Positions 34,056 through 43,023 of a stretch of DNA of 60,967 nt are shown here, in pieces. A model generated the notes under the pieces. It searched no databases. It saw only the letters and a program-made list of their open reading frames with translations, and was not told the origin of the DNA. Made by a program: the position numbers and the translations under genes. The stretch spans positions 1 through 60,967 of the forward strand of contig CAJOMG010000003.1 of the NCBI GenBank assembly GCA_905235595.1, given 5' to 3'. This DNA comes from an uncultured Desulfovibrio sp. (GTDB taxonomy: Bacteria; Desulfobacterota; Desulfovibrionia; Desulfovibrionales; Desulfovibrionaceae). Numbering within the stretch: the first letter of the stretch is position 1; each line of letters opens with the position of its first letter.

Positions 34056-34814
34056 CTACATATAAAGGCCGCCGTTAACGGAAAGAACTTGTCCCGTTAC
34101 GTACGATGCCATGGGGGAACAGAGAAAACGCACACAACCAGCAACTTCCTCCGGTGTGCCCGGTCTCCCCAATGGCACATTCTTCATGTATTCCTTGAGA
34201 GGAAGTCCTTCCGTCATTGCTGTTGAAATAAAGCCCGGGGCCACGGCGTTAACAAGCACATTGCGGCGGCCCAGTTCTCGTGCCAGGGCGCGCGTGGCCC
34301 CCATAAGTCCGGCCTTGGCCGCGGCATAGTTTACCTGACCTGCCATGCCCATTTGCCCAGATGTGGAAACAATGGTCACAATGCGGCCGCGTCGCGCCCG
34401 CTGCATCAGGGGAACGAGTTTGCGAGTTACATAAAAAAAACCATTGAGATGCACGTCAAGCACATCGTTCCACTGTGCGCATGACATAAGACCAAACATC
34501 ACATCACGGGTAATACCCGCATTGTTGATGAGCGCAAAGGGCGTATGCAGTTCTAGCAAGGGGTCAAGAGCGGCATTGAGGGCGGCAACGTCAGTCACAT
34601 CAAAAGGCAATGTAAGGCACTGCCTACCCAGTGCCGTTACTGCCTGGCATATATTTTGCGCTGCTGCGCTATTGCTTCGATAATTGAGCCAGATGTCAAA
34701 GCCGTCAGATGCCAGACCCAGTGCCACGGCTTTGCCTATGCCCCCGGAGCCGCCTGTAACCAGAGCAATGGGGGCTATGTCACGATTTTCCTCATGGGCT
34801 TGCATACTCGTCAT
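34056..34814 (-). CDS. apeQ: 3-ketoacyl-ACP reductase, FabG-type (ApeQ-like)
   Basis: A 252-residue short-chain dehydrogenase with the cofactor loop TGGSGGIGKA near residue 20, NNAG, catalytic Ser in STSGQ near 147, and Y-x3-K in NYAAAK near 161-165. It reduces each beta-keto group with NADPH. ATG 34814 is chosen because AAAGGA stands just before it; the frame's first codon at 34832 is a TTG. It is the first gene of the cluster, so the main promoter should lie in the 73 bases to the divergent small lipoprotein gene. Confidence 0.88.
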   Translation of the reverse strand: MTSMQAHEENRDIAPIALVTGGSGGIGKAVALGLASDGFDIWLNYRSNSAAAQNICQAVTALGRQCLTLPFDVTDVAALNAALDPLLELHTPFALINNAGITRDVMFGLMSCAQWNDVLDVHLNGFFYVTRKLVPLMQRARRGRIVTIVSTSGQMGMAGQVNYAAAKAGLMGATRALARELGRRNVLVNAVAPGFISTAMTEGLPLKEYMKNVPLGRPGTPEEVAGCVRFLCSPMASYVTGQVLSVNGGLYM

Positions 34815-34887
34815 TCTTCCTTTAATGCTCAATGACAGGTGAGGCGCATTTCAGGCTAATTCAAGACAACCGTAATGAAGGTAACAT

Positions 34888-35055
34888 ATGAAGACCGTTG
34901 CATTATGCGCGATAGCGATTTTTTTGTCCACGACATGTGCATGTAGTTGGGTTGGCAGAACAGCCGGCAAAGCTCAAGCCAAGATGGAAAGGAAAATTGA
35001 GTCTGTTGAACATGGTTATAAAGAAGGCTATGCATCCGAATCAAAAAAACGTTGA
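34888..35055 (+). CDS. Small lipoprotein-like protein, 55 aa
   Basis: A complete 55-codon frame (ATG 34888, TGA 35053-35055) with AAGG seven bases upstream. It has a short hydrophobic signal (KTVALCAIAIFLS) followed by CAC and a mature part SWVGRTAGKAQAKMERKIE. The GRTAGKAQAK segment recalls a family of tiny entericidin-like lipoproteins I associate with Desulfovibrio, but I cannot verify this. The lipobox is imperfect. It is divergent from the aryl polyene cluster and sits just ahead of a glycosyltransferase gene. Confidence 0.6.
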   Translation: MKTVALCAIAIFLSTTCACSWVGRTAGKAQAKMERKIESVEHGYKEGYASESKKR

Positions 35056-35087
35056 TCTGCCACACTTTTCTTTACAGGTGGCGTCAT

Positions 35088-36107
35088 ATGCATATTCTTT
35101 ATATTGGAGGCTCCATGCTGGCCAAGGCATTGCGGCAGCAGGGGCACAACGTCTTTACCGTCGGGATTGAGGACTCATTTGATGCCGTCATCCATCACCC
35201 CTTTACCACGGCACAACTTTTACGACGTATTGCAGAGACGGGATTTCACGCTGACGTTCTGTTCTACTGCGACAATGGCAATATGCCTTTGCTGCTTGAC
35301 CCGCAGTATGTGCCCTTGCCTTCCATATGGTATTCCATTGATACCTATTGCAATCCCTGGCATATTCCCTACGGACATGCTTTTGACCTTGTCCTCGTAG
35401 CACAAAAGGATTTCGTTCGCCTCTTTGTAGATGAAGGCATACAGTCCCACTGGTTCCCCCTTTTCAGCCCAACGCCATATTCCGTATCTGCTGCAGAAAA
35501 GCTCACGAGGGACATCCCCGTTTCCTTTGTGGGCACACTGGGGCACAAAAACAACCCTGACAGAAAACCTTTTCTCAAGGCATTCCGTGAACGACATCCT
35601 CTCTTCGTTCACTCTGGCGCATTCATGCCGGTATTCGCCCGCAGTCATATTGTACTCAACCAGTCGGCATTTTCAGAAGTCAATTTTCGATGTTTTGAAG
35701 CCATATCCTGCGGTGCGGCACTGCTCACAGAACGCTGTAACAACGGCTTGGAAGAATTGTTTGTCCCAGGAGAAGAAATACTGCCCCCATATACGCGCTG
35801 TGATGCAGCCGGTGCTGCTGCAATCGCAGCTCAGGCCCTTGCCAACCCGCAACGACTGAAAGAAATTGCCAAAGCCGGTCTTGCAGCTCTGCACGCCCGT
35901 CATACGGATTCGATACGGGCTGCGATGCTCATATCCCTATTTTCACACCTGCTTGCCTCACGCACACATGAGAACAGGCTGTCGTGTGAACTGGAACGTC
36001 GTGACACACTGGTGCGCGGTGCATTCGGCATACTGGCCAGTGACCTGGATTCACCACAACTGACAGCACACCGCAATTTTTATGCACGTCTGGCCACGCA
36101 ACGATAG
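35088..36107 (+). CDS. Glycosyltransferase-like protein (CgeB type)
   Basis: A 339-residue GT-B-like protein without membrane segments. The N-terminal half begins HILYIGGSMLAKALRQQGH. The C-terminal half carries VSFVGTLGHK and FRCFEAISCGAALLTE, the usual nucleotide-sugar-binding pattern of CgeB/Glyco_trans_1_2 proteins. AGGTGG precedes ATG 35088; the frame is open further upstream to 35052 but overlaps the small lipoprotein there. It may glycosylate a surface structure or flagellin; no target is evident nearby. Confidence 0.7.
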   Translation: MHILYIGGSMLAKALRQQGHNVFTVGIEDSFDAVIHHPFTTAQLLRRIAETGFHADVLFYCDNGNMPLLLDPQYVPLPSIWYSIDTYCNPWHIPYGHAFDLVLVAQKDFVRLFVDEGIQSHWFPLFSPTPYSVSAAEKLTRDIPVSFVGTLGHKNNPDRKPFLKAFRERHPLFVHSGAFMPVFARSHIVLNQSAFSEVNFRCFEAISCGAALLTERCNNGLEELFVPGEEILPPYTRCDAAGAAAIAAQALANPQRLKEIAKAGLAALHARHTDSIRAAMLISLFSHLLASRTHENRLSCELERRDTLVRGAFGILASDLDSPQLTAHRNFYARLATQR

Positions 36108-36181
36108 CCACCTGATGCAGAAAGTTGAAAAATGCCTACCCCAGCCTGCACGCGTCCCTGCAAGAGTTGACACAAATCGCC

Positions 36182-36210
36182 TTGACAGGGCAGGATTGCA
36201 CAGATAATCA
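36182..36210 (+). promoter_or_regulatory. Sigma-70-type promoter for lysA
   Basis: A perfect TTGACA at 36182-36187 is followed by GATAAT at 36203-36208 (15-base spacer) or TAATCA at 36205-36210 (17-base spacer). It points toward lysA, whose ATG is about 55 bases further, leaving room for the TTTGAGGT ribosome-binding site. The region between the glycosyltransferase stop and this point holds nothing else I can see. Confidence 0.6.
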
Positions 36211-36265
36211 TCGGACCTTCCCATTTTGTCCCAGACTACCTATACACACCATTTTGAGGTCAGTT

Positions 36266-37540
36266 ATGTCCGACATACGTTCCACGTATACAGACAGTTG
36301 TGGCTTCTACGGTTGCCACACTCCCCACGAATTGGCAGAGACCTGGGGCACTCCCCTGTATGTGTATAATGAAGCCATTCTCCGCCGCTGCTGCCGTGAT
36401 CTGAAGGCACTCTCTTCCCATCCGAACTTTGGTGTCAATTATTCTGTCAAAGCCAACGCCAATCCCTCACTCTTGCGTATCATACGTGACGAAGGCCTTG
36501 TGGTAGATGCCATGAGCCCCGGCGAACTGTATATGGATGAGCTGGCCGGTTTCAAGCAAGATGAGATACTCTATATCTCTAACAACAATTCTGAAGAAGA
36601 GCTGCGACATGCCGTGGCCCACAGCCATCTGGTCAGTGTGGATTCTCTCGCGCAGCTAGATGCCCTTGGCCGCGTAAGCCCCGGTGGGAAGGTAATGGTG
36701 CGCTTTAATCCCGGCATAGGCGCAGGCCACCATGCCAAGGTAGTAACGGCCGGCAAGGCAACAAAATTTGGTGTTATTCCCGAAGATCTTAATGATGTAC
36801 TGAAACTGCTGTCTCAACATGACCTTGTGCTTGCCGGTGTCAATCAACATATAGGTTCTCTATTCATGGAAGCAGAAGGATACCTTGCAGCTGCCAACGT
36901 GCTGCTTGCGCTTGTGGAGAGACTTCCCCACCATATGCTGCAACAGCTCGAAATTATTGATTTTGGGGGAGGGTTTGGTATTCCCTATCATAAATATGAT
37001 CAGGAGCCTCGTCTCGACATGGCTGCCCTTGGCGCAAACCTGCATGCACGCATCACTTCCTGGGCAGAACAACATAGTTATACGGGACGCTTTCTTGTTG
37101 AACCCGGCCGCTACGTGGTTGCAGAATGTGGCATTTTGCTCGGTCATGTACATGCCGTTAAAAACAATTGCGACAAACGCTATGTTGGCACAGATTTGGG
37201 TTTCAATGTGCTGGTACGGCCGGTCATGTACGACGCTTTTCATGATGTGGAAATCTACGGAGCACAGCATACGAGCGAACGTCAGGCGCTGAGGCAGACC
37301 ATTGTGGGCAATATTTGTGAAAGTGGCGATATTCTTGCCAAAGATAGGCTGCTCCCCACTATGGAAGCGGGAGATATCCTAGCCATACTTGACGCCGGTG
37401 CATACGGATTTACCATGAGTTCCAATTACAACCAGCGCCGCCGCCCCGCCGAGGTACTTATTGGCCTTGACGGTACAGCACGTTGTATCCGCAGACGCGA
37501 AACCCTCGATGATTTAGCAAGCTGCATTACTTCCCTGTAA
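36266..37540 (+). CDS. lysA: Diaminopimelate decarboxylase (LysA)
   Basis: The last step of lysine synthesis: PLP-dependent decarboxylation of meso-diaminopimelate. The 424-residue protein has the Schiff-base lysine in NYSVKANAN near residue 62, DFGGGFGIPY for the phosphate, the EPGRY motif and the CESGD motif from the partner active site. The start ATG 36266 is supported by GAGGT; the open frame from 36125 lacks family-like sequence. An arginine decarboxylase or carboxynorspermidine decarboxylase is less likely given the full CESGD and EPGRY pattern. Confidence 0.92.
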   Translation: MSDIRSTYTDSCGFYGCHTPHELAETWGTPLYVYNEAILRRCCRDLKALSSHPNFGVNYSVKANANPSLLRIIRDEGLVVDAMSPGELYMDELAGFKQDEILYISNNNSEEELRHAVAHSHLVSVDSLAQLDALGRVSPGGKVMVRFNPGIGAGHHAKVVTAGKATKFGVIPEDLNDVLKLLSQHDLVLAGVNQHIGSLFMEAEGYLAAANVLLALVERLPHHMLQQLEIIDFGGGFGIPYHKYDQEPRLDMAALGANLHARITSWAEQHSYTGRFLVEPGRYVVAECGILLGHVHAVKNNCDKRYVGTDLGFNVLVRPVMYDAFHDVEIYGAQHTSERQALRQTIVGNICESGDILAKDRLLPTMEAGDILAILDAGAYGFTMSSNYNQRRRPAEVLIGLDGTARCIRRRETLDDLASCITSL

Positions 37541-37570
37541 TGGAAATACAGCACACGCCACCACAGTTAC

Positions 37571-38965
37571 GTGACAGACAAGACCATGCCCGCACAACAG
37601 GACAACGCTACTGCGCCTGACCTGAGCGTAACGCCACGGGCCATCTGGCGTCTGACCTGGCCTCAGATGCTGATGATGTACCTGATGTTCTTCATGGGAT
37701 TTGTGTCTGTATGGGTAGCCGGACGCATCAGTGCCGATGTGCAGGCCGCATTGGGCATGGTCAACCAGTGCGGCATTTTCCTAATGGTTGTTTCCATGGC
37801 CGTATCAAGCGGTGCCACGGCTGCTGTAAGCCAGTCACTGGGCGCACGCAAGCTACTGCGGGCAAAACGTTATATTACAGCCACCATAACAGGCTGTCTT
37901 ATCCTCGGCCTCATTGTAGGGTTCCTCGGCTTGTTATGCAGCTCAGGCATACTTCGCGTAATCATGGTGCCCGAGTCCATTCTGCCCCAAACACGAGAAA
38001 TGTGGCTTGCCGGCTTGCCCGGCCTCCCCGCGCAATACCTCTACGCTGCCACAGGCGTCATGTTCCGGGCCACACGACAGGTATTACCCCCCCTGTGGGT
38101 AGCGGCCATTGTCTGTCTGTGCAACCTTATAGCTTGCCTCGGGCTTGGCCTTGGTTGGTTTGGTCTGCCTGCTTGTGGCTACCTTGGGCTTGTCTGGGCT
38201 AACGTGGCATCCCAATATCTTGGGGCCATTTGCAACTGCCTGTTGCTCATGCGTTCAGGCTATCTCAGCCGCAGGGCTTTACCCAACGTGCGCTGGCTCA
38301 AGCCTGCCCTGCCCTATCTACTCAAGGTGGCCCTGCCTGCCGGTGCGGCATCACTTGTCTGGCAGTCTGGGTACATGGCTCTGTTCATTCTTGTAGCCTC
38401 GCTGCCTCACGACAGCGTCAATGCTCTGGCTGGGCTTACAGCCGGCTTACGGGTGGAGTCATTGCTTTTCCTTCCAGGCATGGCCTTCAATATGAGCGCC
38501 GCTGTGCTGGTTGGTAACAGCCTGGGTGAAGGCAAACCTGAACAGGCCCGTCGCGTCGCCCTGAACATGACCGCCGTAGCAGCCGCCGCCCTCACAATTG
38601 TTGCCATTGTACTTTGGCCATTCAGGCAGGAACTGGCAGCTTTGCTTGCACAAGAATCTGGCGCTCAGGCACAGATTGTGAACTACCTGACCTACAATCT
38701 TCTTTCCACGCCATTTTCCATTGCCAGCACGGTCATGGGAGGCGTCATGGTCGGGGCTGGGGCCACACGCTATAACCTGATGATTTTTGGAGGGTCATTT
38801 TGGGGCCTGCGACTTCCACTGGGATGGCTGCTTGGGCATATGCTCTGGGGCACAGCCTCAGGAGTATTTCTGGCCATGCTTATCTCACAAGTTGTACAAT
38901 CCTGCGTAATGATCCACGCCGTGCGTTATTGGAATTGGACGCGCTTTGCCATGCGTGCCCGCTAA
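37571..38965 (+). CDS. MATE-family efflux transporter
   Basis: A 464-residue inner-membrane protein with about twelve hydrophobic segments in two similar halves, typical of Na+- or H+-driven drug/metabolite exporters. The first helix contains LTWPQMLMMYLMFFMGFV, and each half has the family's long helix 1 followed by alanine-rich helix 2. The start is a GTG at 37571 or ATG at 37586; neither has a strong ribosome-binding site. It begins 30 bases after lysA and may be cotranscribed with it. The substrate is unknown. Confidence 0.85.
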   Translation: MTDKTMPAQQDNATAPDLSVTPRAIWRLTWPQMLMMYLMFFMGFVSVWVAGRISADVQAALGMVNQCGIFLMVVSMAVSSGATAAVSQSLGARKLLRAKRYITATITGCLILGLIVGFLGLLCSSGILRVIMVPESILPQTREMWLAGLPGLPAQYLYAATGVMFRATRQVLPPLWVAAIVCLCNLIACLGLGLGWFGLPACGYLGLVWANVASQYLGAICNCLLLMRSGYLSRRALPNVRWLKPALPYLLKVALPAGAASLVWQSGYMALFILVASLPHDSVNALAGLTAGLRVESLLFLPGMAFNMSAAVLVGNSLGEGKPEQARRVALNMTAVAAAALTIVAIVLWPFRQELAALLAQESGAQAQIVNYLTYNLLSTPFSIASTVMGGVMVGAGATRYNLMIFGGSFWGLRLPLGWLLGHMLWGTASGVFLAMLISQVVQSCVMIHAVRYWNWTRFAMRAR

Positions 38966-39054
38966 ACAAGCTATGCTTTCGTAACGGGGCCGTAGCCATT
39001 GTGAACCCTAGCGCAGCGCCGCCCCCATACATTGTCAATACACAAGGAGCTACC

Positions 39055-39933
39055 GTGAACAGCATATTTTCCCCCATCAGCCTGGACGACAGCGCACAGT
39101 ATTACACCCTCTGGCAACAAACCCCCCGACGCTCCCTAGATTATACCCTTGCTAATCTATGGGGCTGGCAGTCCTATTATGGACTAGAGTGGATGTTTGC
39201 CGACGGCTTGTGCTGGATACGGCAAACACATCCTGAAACCATCTACTGGGCGCCTCTGGGCGACTGGAATGCCGTTTCCTGGCAGACAATCCTCCAGAAG
39301 ACAAAAGGCCGCTCCTTTATCCGCGTACCTGATATGCTTGTGCAGGTCTGGCAGGCAGCCTTGCCTGGACATGTGCAGTCTGAAGAGGATCGTGGCCAGT
39401 GGGAGTATTTATATGGACAAGGGGATCTGGCAGAACTGCCTGGCAACCGCTACCATAAGAAAAAGAATCATTACAACAGTTATATCAAAACATACGGCGA
39501 GCCGGACTATCGTGCCCTTGACGATGGCATGGTGGAAGATGTGCTCGGTCTTGAAGACGACTGGTGCCAATGGCACGAATGTGAAGATTCCCCTTCCCTT
39601 CGGGCCGAAAATGAAGCTATCAACCGCGTGCTCAGCCACTGGACTAGTTTCAGGGGACTCACAGGTGGCTCGCTGTATGTGGATGGAAAGATTGTTGCCT
39701 TCAGCGTTGGGGAGGATTTGGGTGACGGTCAGCTGGGCGTGCACTATGAAAAAGGGCTCAATGGATTCAAAGGTGTATACCAGACCATTAACTGTCTGTT
39801 TGCCCGCAATGCGGGTGCTGGTTTTACCTATATCAACCGGGCCCAGGATCTGGATGAAGAAGGATTGCGGCAGGCCAAAATGACATATCTGCCCAGTGAT
39901 TTCCTGCGCAAGTGCAAGGTTATTGTGCAGTAA
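39055..39933 (+). CDS. DUF2156 protein (phosphatidylglycerol lysyltransferase-like domain)
   Basis: A 292-residue soluble GNAT-type protein. The core YIKTYGEPDYRAL and later GGSLYVDGKIVAFSVGE, followed by NYLFAR-like NCLFARNAGAGFTYINRAQDL, are the pattern of DUF2156, related to the catalytic domain of MprF. MprF proper has a large membrane part that is absent here. The start is the GTG at 39055, fixed by AAGGAG five bases upstream; the frame to 38800 runs through the MATE gene. Possible roles are aminoacylation of lipids or of a small metabolite. Confidence 0.8.
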   Translation: MNSIFSPISLDDSAQYYTLWQQTPRRSLDYTLANLWGWQSYYGLEWMFADGLCWIRQTHPETIYWAPLGDWNAVSWQTILQKTKGRSFIRVPDMLVQVWQAALPGHVQSEEDRGQWEYLYGQGDLAELPGNRYHKKKNHYNSYIKTYGEPDYRALDDGMVEDVLGLEDDWCQWHECEDSPSLRAENEAINRVLSHWTSFRGLTGGSLYVDGKIVAFSVGEDLGDGQLGVHYEKGLNGFKGVYQTINCLFARNAGAGFTYINRAQDLDEEGLRQAKMTYLPSDFLRKCKVIVQ

Positions 39934-39936
39934 AGC

Positions 39937-39983
39937 GAACTGCGTGCCGACCTGTTTTTAAGGCCCATGCCGGCACGCAGTTC
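39937..39983. terminator. Bidirectional terminator hairpin
   Basis: A perfect 13-bp inverted repeat (gaactgcgtgccg at 39937-39949 and its complement at 39971-39983, 21-base loop) fills the 60-base gap between two convergent genes. T-runs on either side are poor, so efficiency is uncertain, but position and strength of the stem suit a shared terminator. Confidence 0.65.
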
Positions 39984-39994
39984 AGAAATGAACG

Positions 39995-41014
39995 CTAAGC
40001 GTGATACAAGATTTCGGGCGAGATATCGCGCACACTGCCACAACCCGTGAGCAGCATAGCCTGTGAAAGCTGCTGTGTGACAGACGTAATATAAGCGTTT
40101 ACTCCATCCGTCAGACCGCCAATGGCAGCCACAGTCACAGGCCGGCCTATAAGCACGGCATCAGCACCAAGAGCCAGCATCTTGAGCACATCCACACCCG
40201 TACGTATGCCACCGTCCACCATGACAGTAATCCTTCCGCGAACCGTTGCTGCGATACGGGGCAAAACCGTCGCTGTACCCGGGCAGTGGTCAAGAATGCG
40301 GCCGCCATGATTGGAAACAACAATGGCATCGGCACCGGCCATGATGGATTTTTCCGCATCCTGCGGCGTCATGATTCCTTTGACAATGAAGCTGTAACCC
40401 TTCTTGTGCGCATAGTCGATGACCTGGGTCAGCTCAGCTGTACTCATGGGCGTGACGGGTCTTCCCATCTTACGCAAGGTCACCAGACCGGCGGCATCCA
40501 CATCCATGCCCACGGCTGCAGGTTTGCACTCCATAACTGTGTCCAGCTTTTCATACAATTCCTTCCCTTCCCATGGTTTGATGAAGGGAATGCCCTTGTG
40601 TGCCTTCAGAGCCTTGGTGGCTCCATCAATAATAAAAGGCGGCACACCGTCACCGGTACAGCCGAGTGTTCCGGCAGCTGCACACCCGCCGAGCACAGCG
40701 TCAATATAGTCGTCTTCGCTAACATCTTTGGTCATATTGAAGGAAACGCCACCTATGGGCGCAGCCAGTACGGGGACACTGAGTTTCACACCTAGTACTG
40801 TCGTGGATGTATCCGGAGTCTTCACATCATGCAGGACAGTCATGTTCAGTGTCACATCAGCAAGCGCGGTCACATTGTTGCGGAATGAAGCACCGGTCGT
40901 TAGTCCTCCCATTCCTGGCACTTCCCCGGCGCAGGCTCTTCCGTCACATACGGGGCACACTCTACAGAACCCCTTCATACGCTCACGGGCAATGCTGCGG
41001 TAATCGTCGCTCAT
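39995..41014 (-). CDS. FMN-dependent alpha-hydroxy-acid oxidase/dehydrogenase family protein
   Basis: A 339-residue TIM-barrel flavoprotein of the lactate/glycolate oxidase superfamily. VPVLAAPIGG, VVSNHGGRILDH (with the catalytic His) and VMVDGGIRTG mark the FMN site. The N-terminus carries CRVCPVCDGRAC, a cysteine-rich segment absent from classic lactate oxidases but usual in this anaerobe-type branch; it could bind metal or an iron-sulfur cluster. GGGAGGG precedes ATG 41014. The substrate is unknown. Confidence 0.82.
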   Translation of the reverse strand: MSDDYRSIARERMKGFCRVCPVCDGRACAGEVPGMGGLTTGASFRNNVTALADVTLNMTVLHDVKTPDTSTTVLGVKLSVPVLAAPIGGVSFNMTKDVSEDDYIDAVLGGCAAAGTLGCTGDGVPPFIIDGATKALKAHKGIPFIKPWEGKELYEKLDTVMECKPAAVGMDVDAAGLVTLRKMGRPVTPMSTAELTQVIDYAHKKGYSFIVKGIMTPQDAEKSIMAGADAIVVSNHGGRILDHCPGTATVLPRIAATVRGRITVMVDGGIRTGVDVLKMLALGADAVLIGRPVTVAAIGGLTDGVNAYITSVTQQLSQAMLLTGCGSVRDISPEILYHA

Positions 41015-41098
41015 TGATTGTTCCCTCCCTGCGTCAAATACACAACATGTTCCAATCACGTCATGCCGCATGACAGCACAACGCATTCCATAGACATA

Positions 41099-41959
41099 TC
41101 AGCGCATACTGCTGTAGGTATTACACTGGGCAGGATCACCCGAATCAAAGCCCCGCTTGAACCAAGTATAGCGCTGTTGCGAGGTGCCGTGGGTAAAACT
41201 GTCAGGCACCACTCTGCCTGTCTGCTGGTGCTGCAGTCTGTCGTCTCCTATGGCAGCAGCGGTATTCAGGGCTTCTTCAAGGTCACCTGCCTCAAGCACA
41301 CCCTGACGGCGCATTGCGTTGCCCCAGACCCCTGCAAAACAGTCCGCCTGCAGTTCCATCATAACTGAAAGGCGGTTGGCCTCTGCCTTGGATACCCCGC
41401 GCTGCATCTCGCGTACTTTCTGGGCTATGCCCATAACATTTTGCACATGGTGCCCAACCTCATGCGCCAGCACATAGCCTAGGGCGAAATCTCCCCCTCC
41501 CCCCAGACGTGTCTGCATATCGTGATAAAAAGCAAGGTCAATATACACATTGCCATCACCAGGGCAATAAAAAGGCCCCATAGCTGATTGCCCGTAGCCG
41601 CAGGCGGTTTCCGTGGTACCTGAATACAGCACCAGCTTTGGTGGAGGGTAGGCATTGCCGGAACGACGAAAAATATTCTGCCAGGTGTCTTCCGTGGTTT
41701 TCAGAACAACGGACGTAAAACGCGCCAGTTCGTCCTGCTGTTGTGAAGGGGCCCGCGGTGCGCTGACAGGAGCAACCATTGCCCCGTCAGAAAGCAGACC
41801 CGTAAGGTCTACGCCGTAGTAGCCTGCCACAAGCACTACAAGCAGCACGATCACGCTGCCCTTGCCACCTACAAGGGGAATACCACCCAAACCTCCGCCG
41901 AAACGTTGCCCCCTGCGATCTTCAACATTGCTGCTTCCTTGTCGCGTTTGCCAGCGCAT
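41099..41959 (-). CDS. Neutral zinc metallopeptidase (YpfJ type)
   Basis: A 286-residue membrane-anchored protein of the Zn_peptidase_2 family. The N-terminus is [16 protein letters not shown], then a glycine-rich stretch, one hydrophobic segment near residues 35-55, and a C-terminal peptidase-like domain with HEVGHHVQN (HExxH) near residue 165 and the family's GYVLAHE context. ATG 41959 is chosen for the GAGG upstream. The function of this family is unknown. It precedes the FMN oxidase gene on the same strand. Confidence 0.85.
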   Translation of the reverse strand: MRWQTRQGSSNVEDRRGQRFGGGLGGIPLVGGKGSVIVLLVVLVAGYYGVDLTGLLSDGAMVAPVSAPRAPSQQQDELARFTSVVLKTTEDTWQNIFRRSGNAYPPPKLVLYSGTTETACGYGQSAMGPFYCPGDGNVYIDLAFYHDMQTRLGGGGDFALGYVLAHEVGHHVQNVMGIAQKVREMQRGVSKAEANRLSVMMELQADCFAGVWGNAMRRQGVLEAGDLEEALNTAAAIGDDRLQHQQTGRVVPDSFTHGTSQQRYTWFKRGFDSGDPAQCNTYSSMR

Positions 41960-42154
41960 ATGCACCTCAACTGTGAAATGTGTATGTACTGATTCTGCCA
42001 AAGACGGGCTTTTCTGTCCAGAGTGACTCAGTCTGACCGTCACTGCGCTCATGTGGCTCAAATAATACCCATTGGCAGCAAGGCCTTGCCCTTGTGCGCC
42101 TATGCGCTATACTCCCGCCAACCACGGACGAGGATTTATGGAAAGGATGCTGCC

Positions 42155-42247
42155 ATGAACCATAAAAAAATGCACATAACTCTTATATGCCTGTTCGTCG
42201 CCATATGGGTGTTCGGCGCAGCTATTCTTGTGTACCTCTGCTTTTGA
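42155..42247 (+). CDS. Possible 30-aa single-span membrane protein
   Basis: ATG 42155 with AAGGA eight bases upstream opens a 30-codon frame ending at TGA 42245-42247. The product is a basic N-terminus (NHKKMH) followed by one strong hydrophobic helix (about 20 residues). Size and shape suit a genuine small membrane protein, but so short a frame can arise by chance. The following 130 bases up to the isochorismatase-like gene hold no other gene that I see. Confidence 0.35.
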   Translation: MNHKKMHITLICLFVAIWVFGAAILVYLCF

Positions 42248-42377
42248 TGACATCATGCTCAACACGCTGCGCCTGCATTCCCTGCCGTTCCTGCTCAGGA
42301 GATGGCAGAGTCACTTGCTATTGTGGCCATTTACTAAAAATGGTTAAAAAAATGCGTGAACACTATACGGGGCATCT

Positions 42378-42890
42378 ATGACCCTCATTATTGTTGATCT
42401 GCAGAAAGGTTTTCTCACATCTGCAGCGCCGGAACACTTAGCGGAAAGGCTGGCGTGCCTGCTGCGCAAAGGCATCTTCCATACAGTGCTGGCCACACAG
42501 TTTGTCAGTGTGCCGCAAAGCCCATTTCACCGATTCATGGGCTGGGATGGTCTGCATGGCACAGAACAGGATATCAGCGATATTGTTCTGCCCATGATCA
42601 CAGCCGTCATTCCCAAATCGGGCTTCAGCTGCGCCAATGACGCACTATTGCAAAAACTCAAGGAAGTGCATGGGGGAGAGCTGCCAGCAAAGGTCTTTCT
42701 TGCTGGCACAGATACCGAGGCCTGTGTGTTTGCCTCTGCAATGCATTTTTTTGAACTGGGCGTGCGGCCTGTGGTTCTGGCTGACTATTGTGCCTCTTCC
42801 GGAGGTATGGCTGTTCACGAGGCGGGGCTATTCTGTATTGAACGCGCCATAGGCGCCATGAACGTGATGCGTGGCGCCCCCGACATCTGA
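42378..42890 (+). CDS. Isochorismatase-family cysteine hydrolase
   Basis: A 170-residue soluble hydrolase. The catalytic triad of the family can be seen: Asp7 in IIVDLQKGF, Lys in PKSGFS near residue 80 and Cys in GTDTEACVFA near residue 115. Members split isochorismate, nicotinamide or carbamoyl amides; this one has no domain that picks one substrate. It stands alone, upstream of a convergent permease gene. Confidence 0.85.
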   Translation: MTLIIVDLQKGFLTSAAPEHLAERLACLLRKGIFHTVLATQFVSVPQSPFHRFMGWDGLHGTEQDISDIVLPMITAVIPKSGFSCANDALLQKLKEVHGGELPAKVFLAGTDTEACVFASAMHFFELGVRPVVLADYCASSGGMAVHEAGLFCIERAIGAMNVMRGAPDI

Positions 42891-43023
42891 GCAGAGCAGT
42901 CCACAGTCTTCTGGCCACAGCAGACACGCATGAAGAAGTAGCAATCTAATCACCCAGACATGCACCATGTTGTGTATCCCGTAGCAGCCGGTCTTACATC
43001 CATGCAAAGTGGCGATTGATACG

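Noticed and set aside
38800..39054. Upstream extension of the DUF2156 gene
   Set aside because: It runs through the MATE gene in another frame, while a GTG with AAGGAG lies at 39055.
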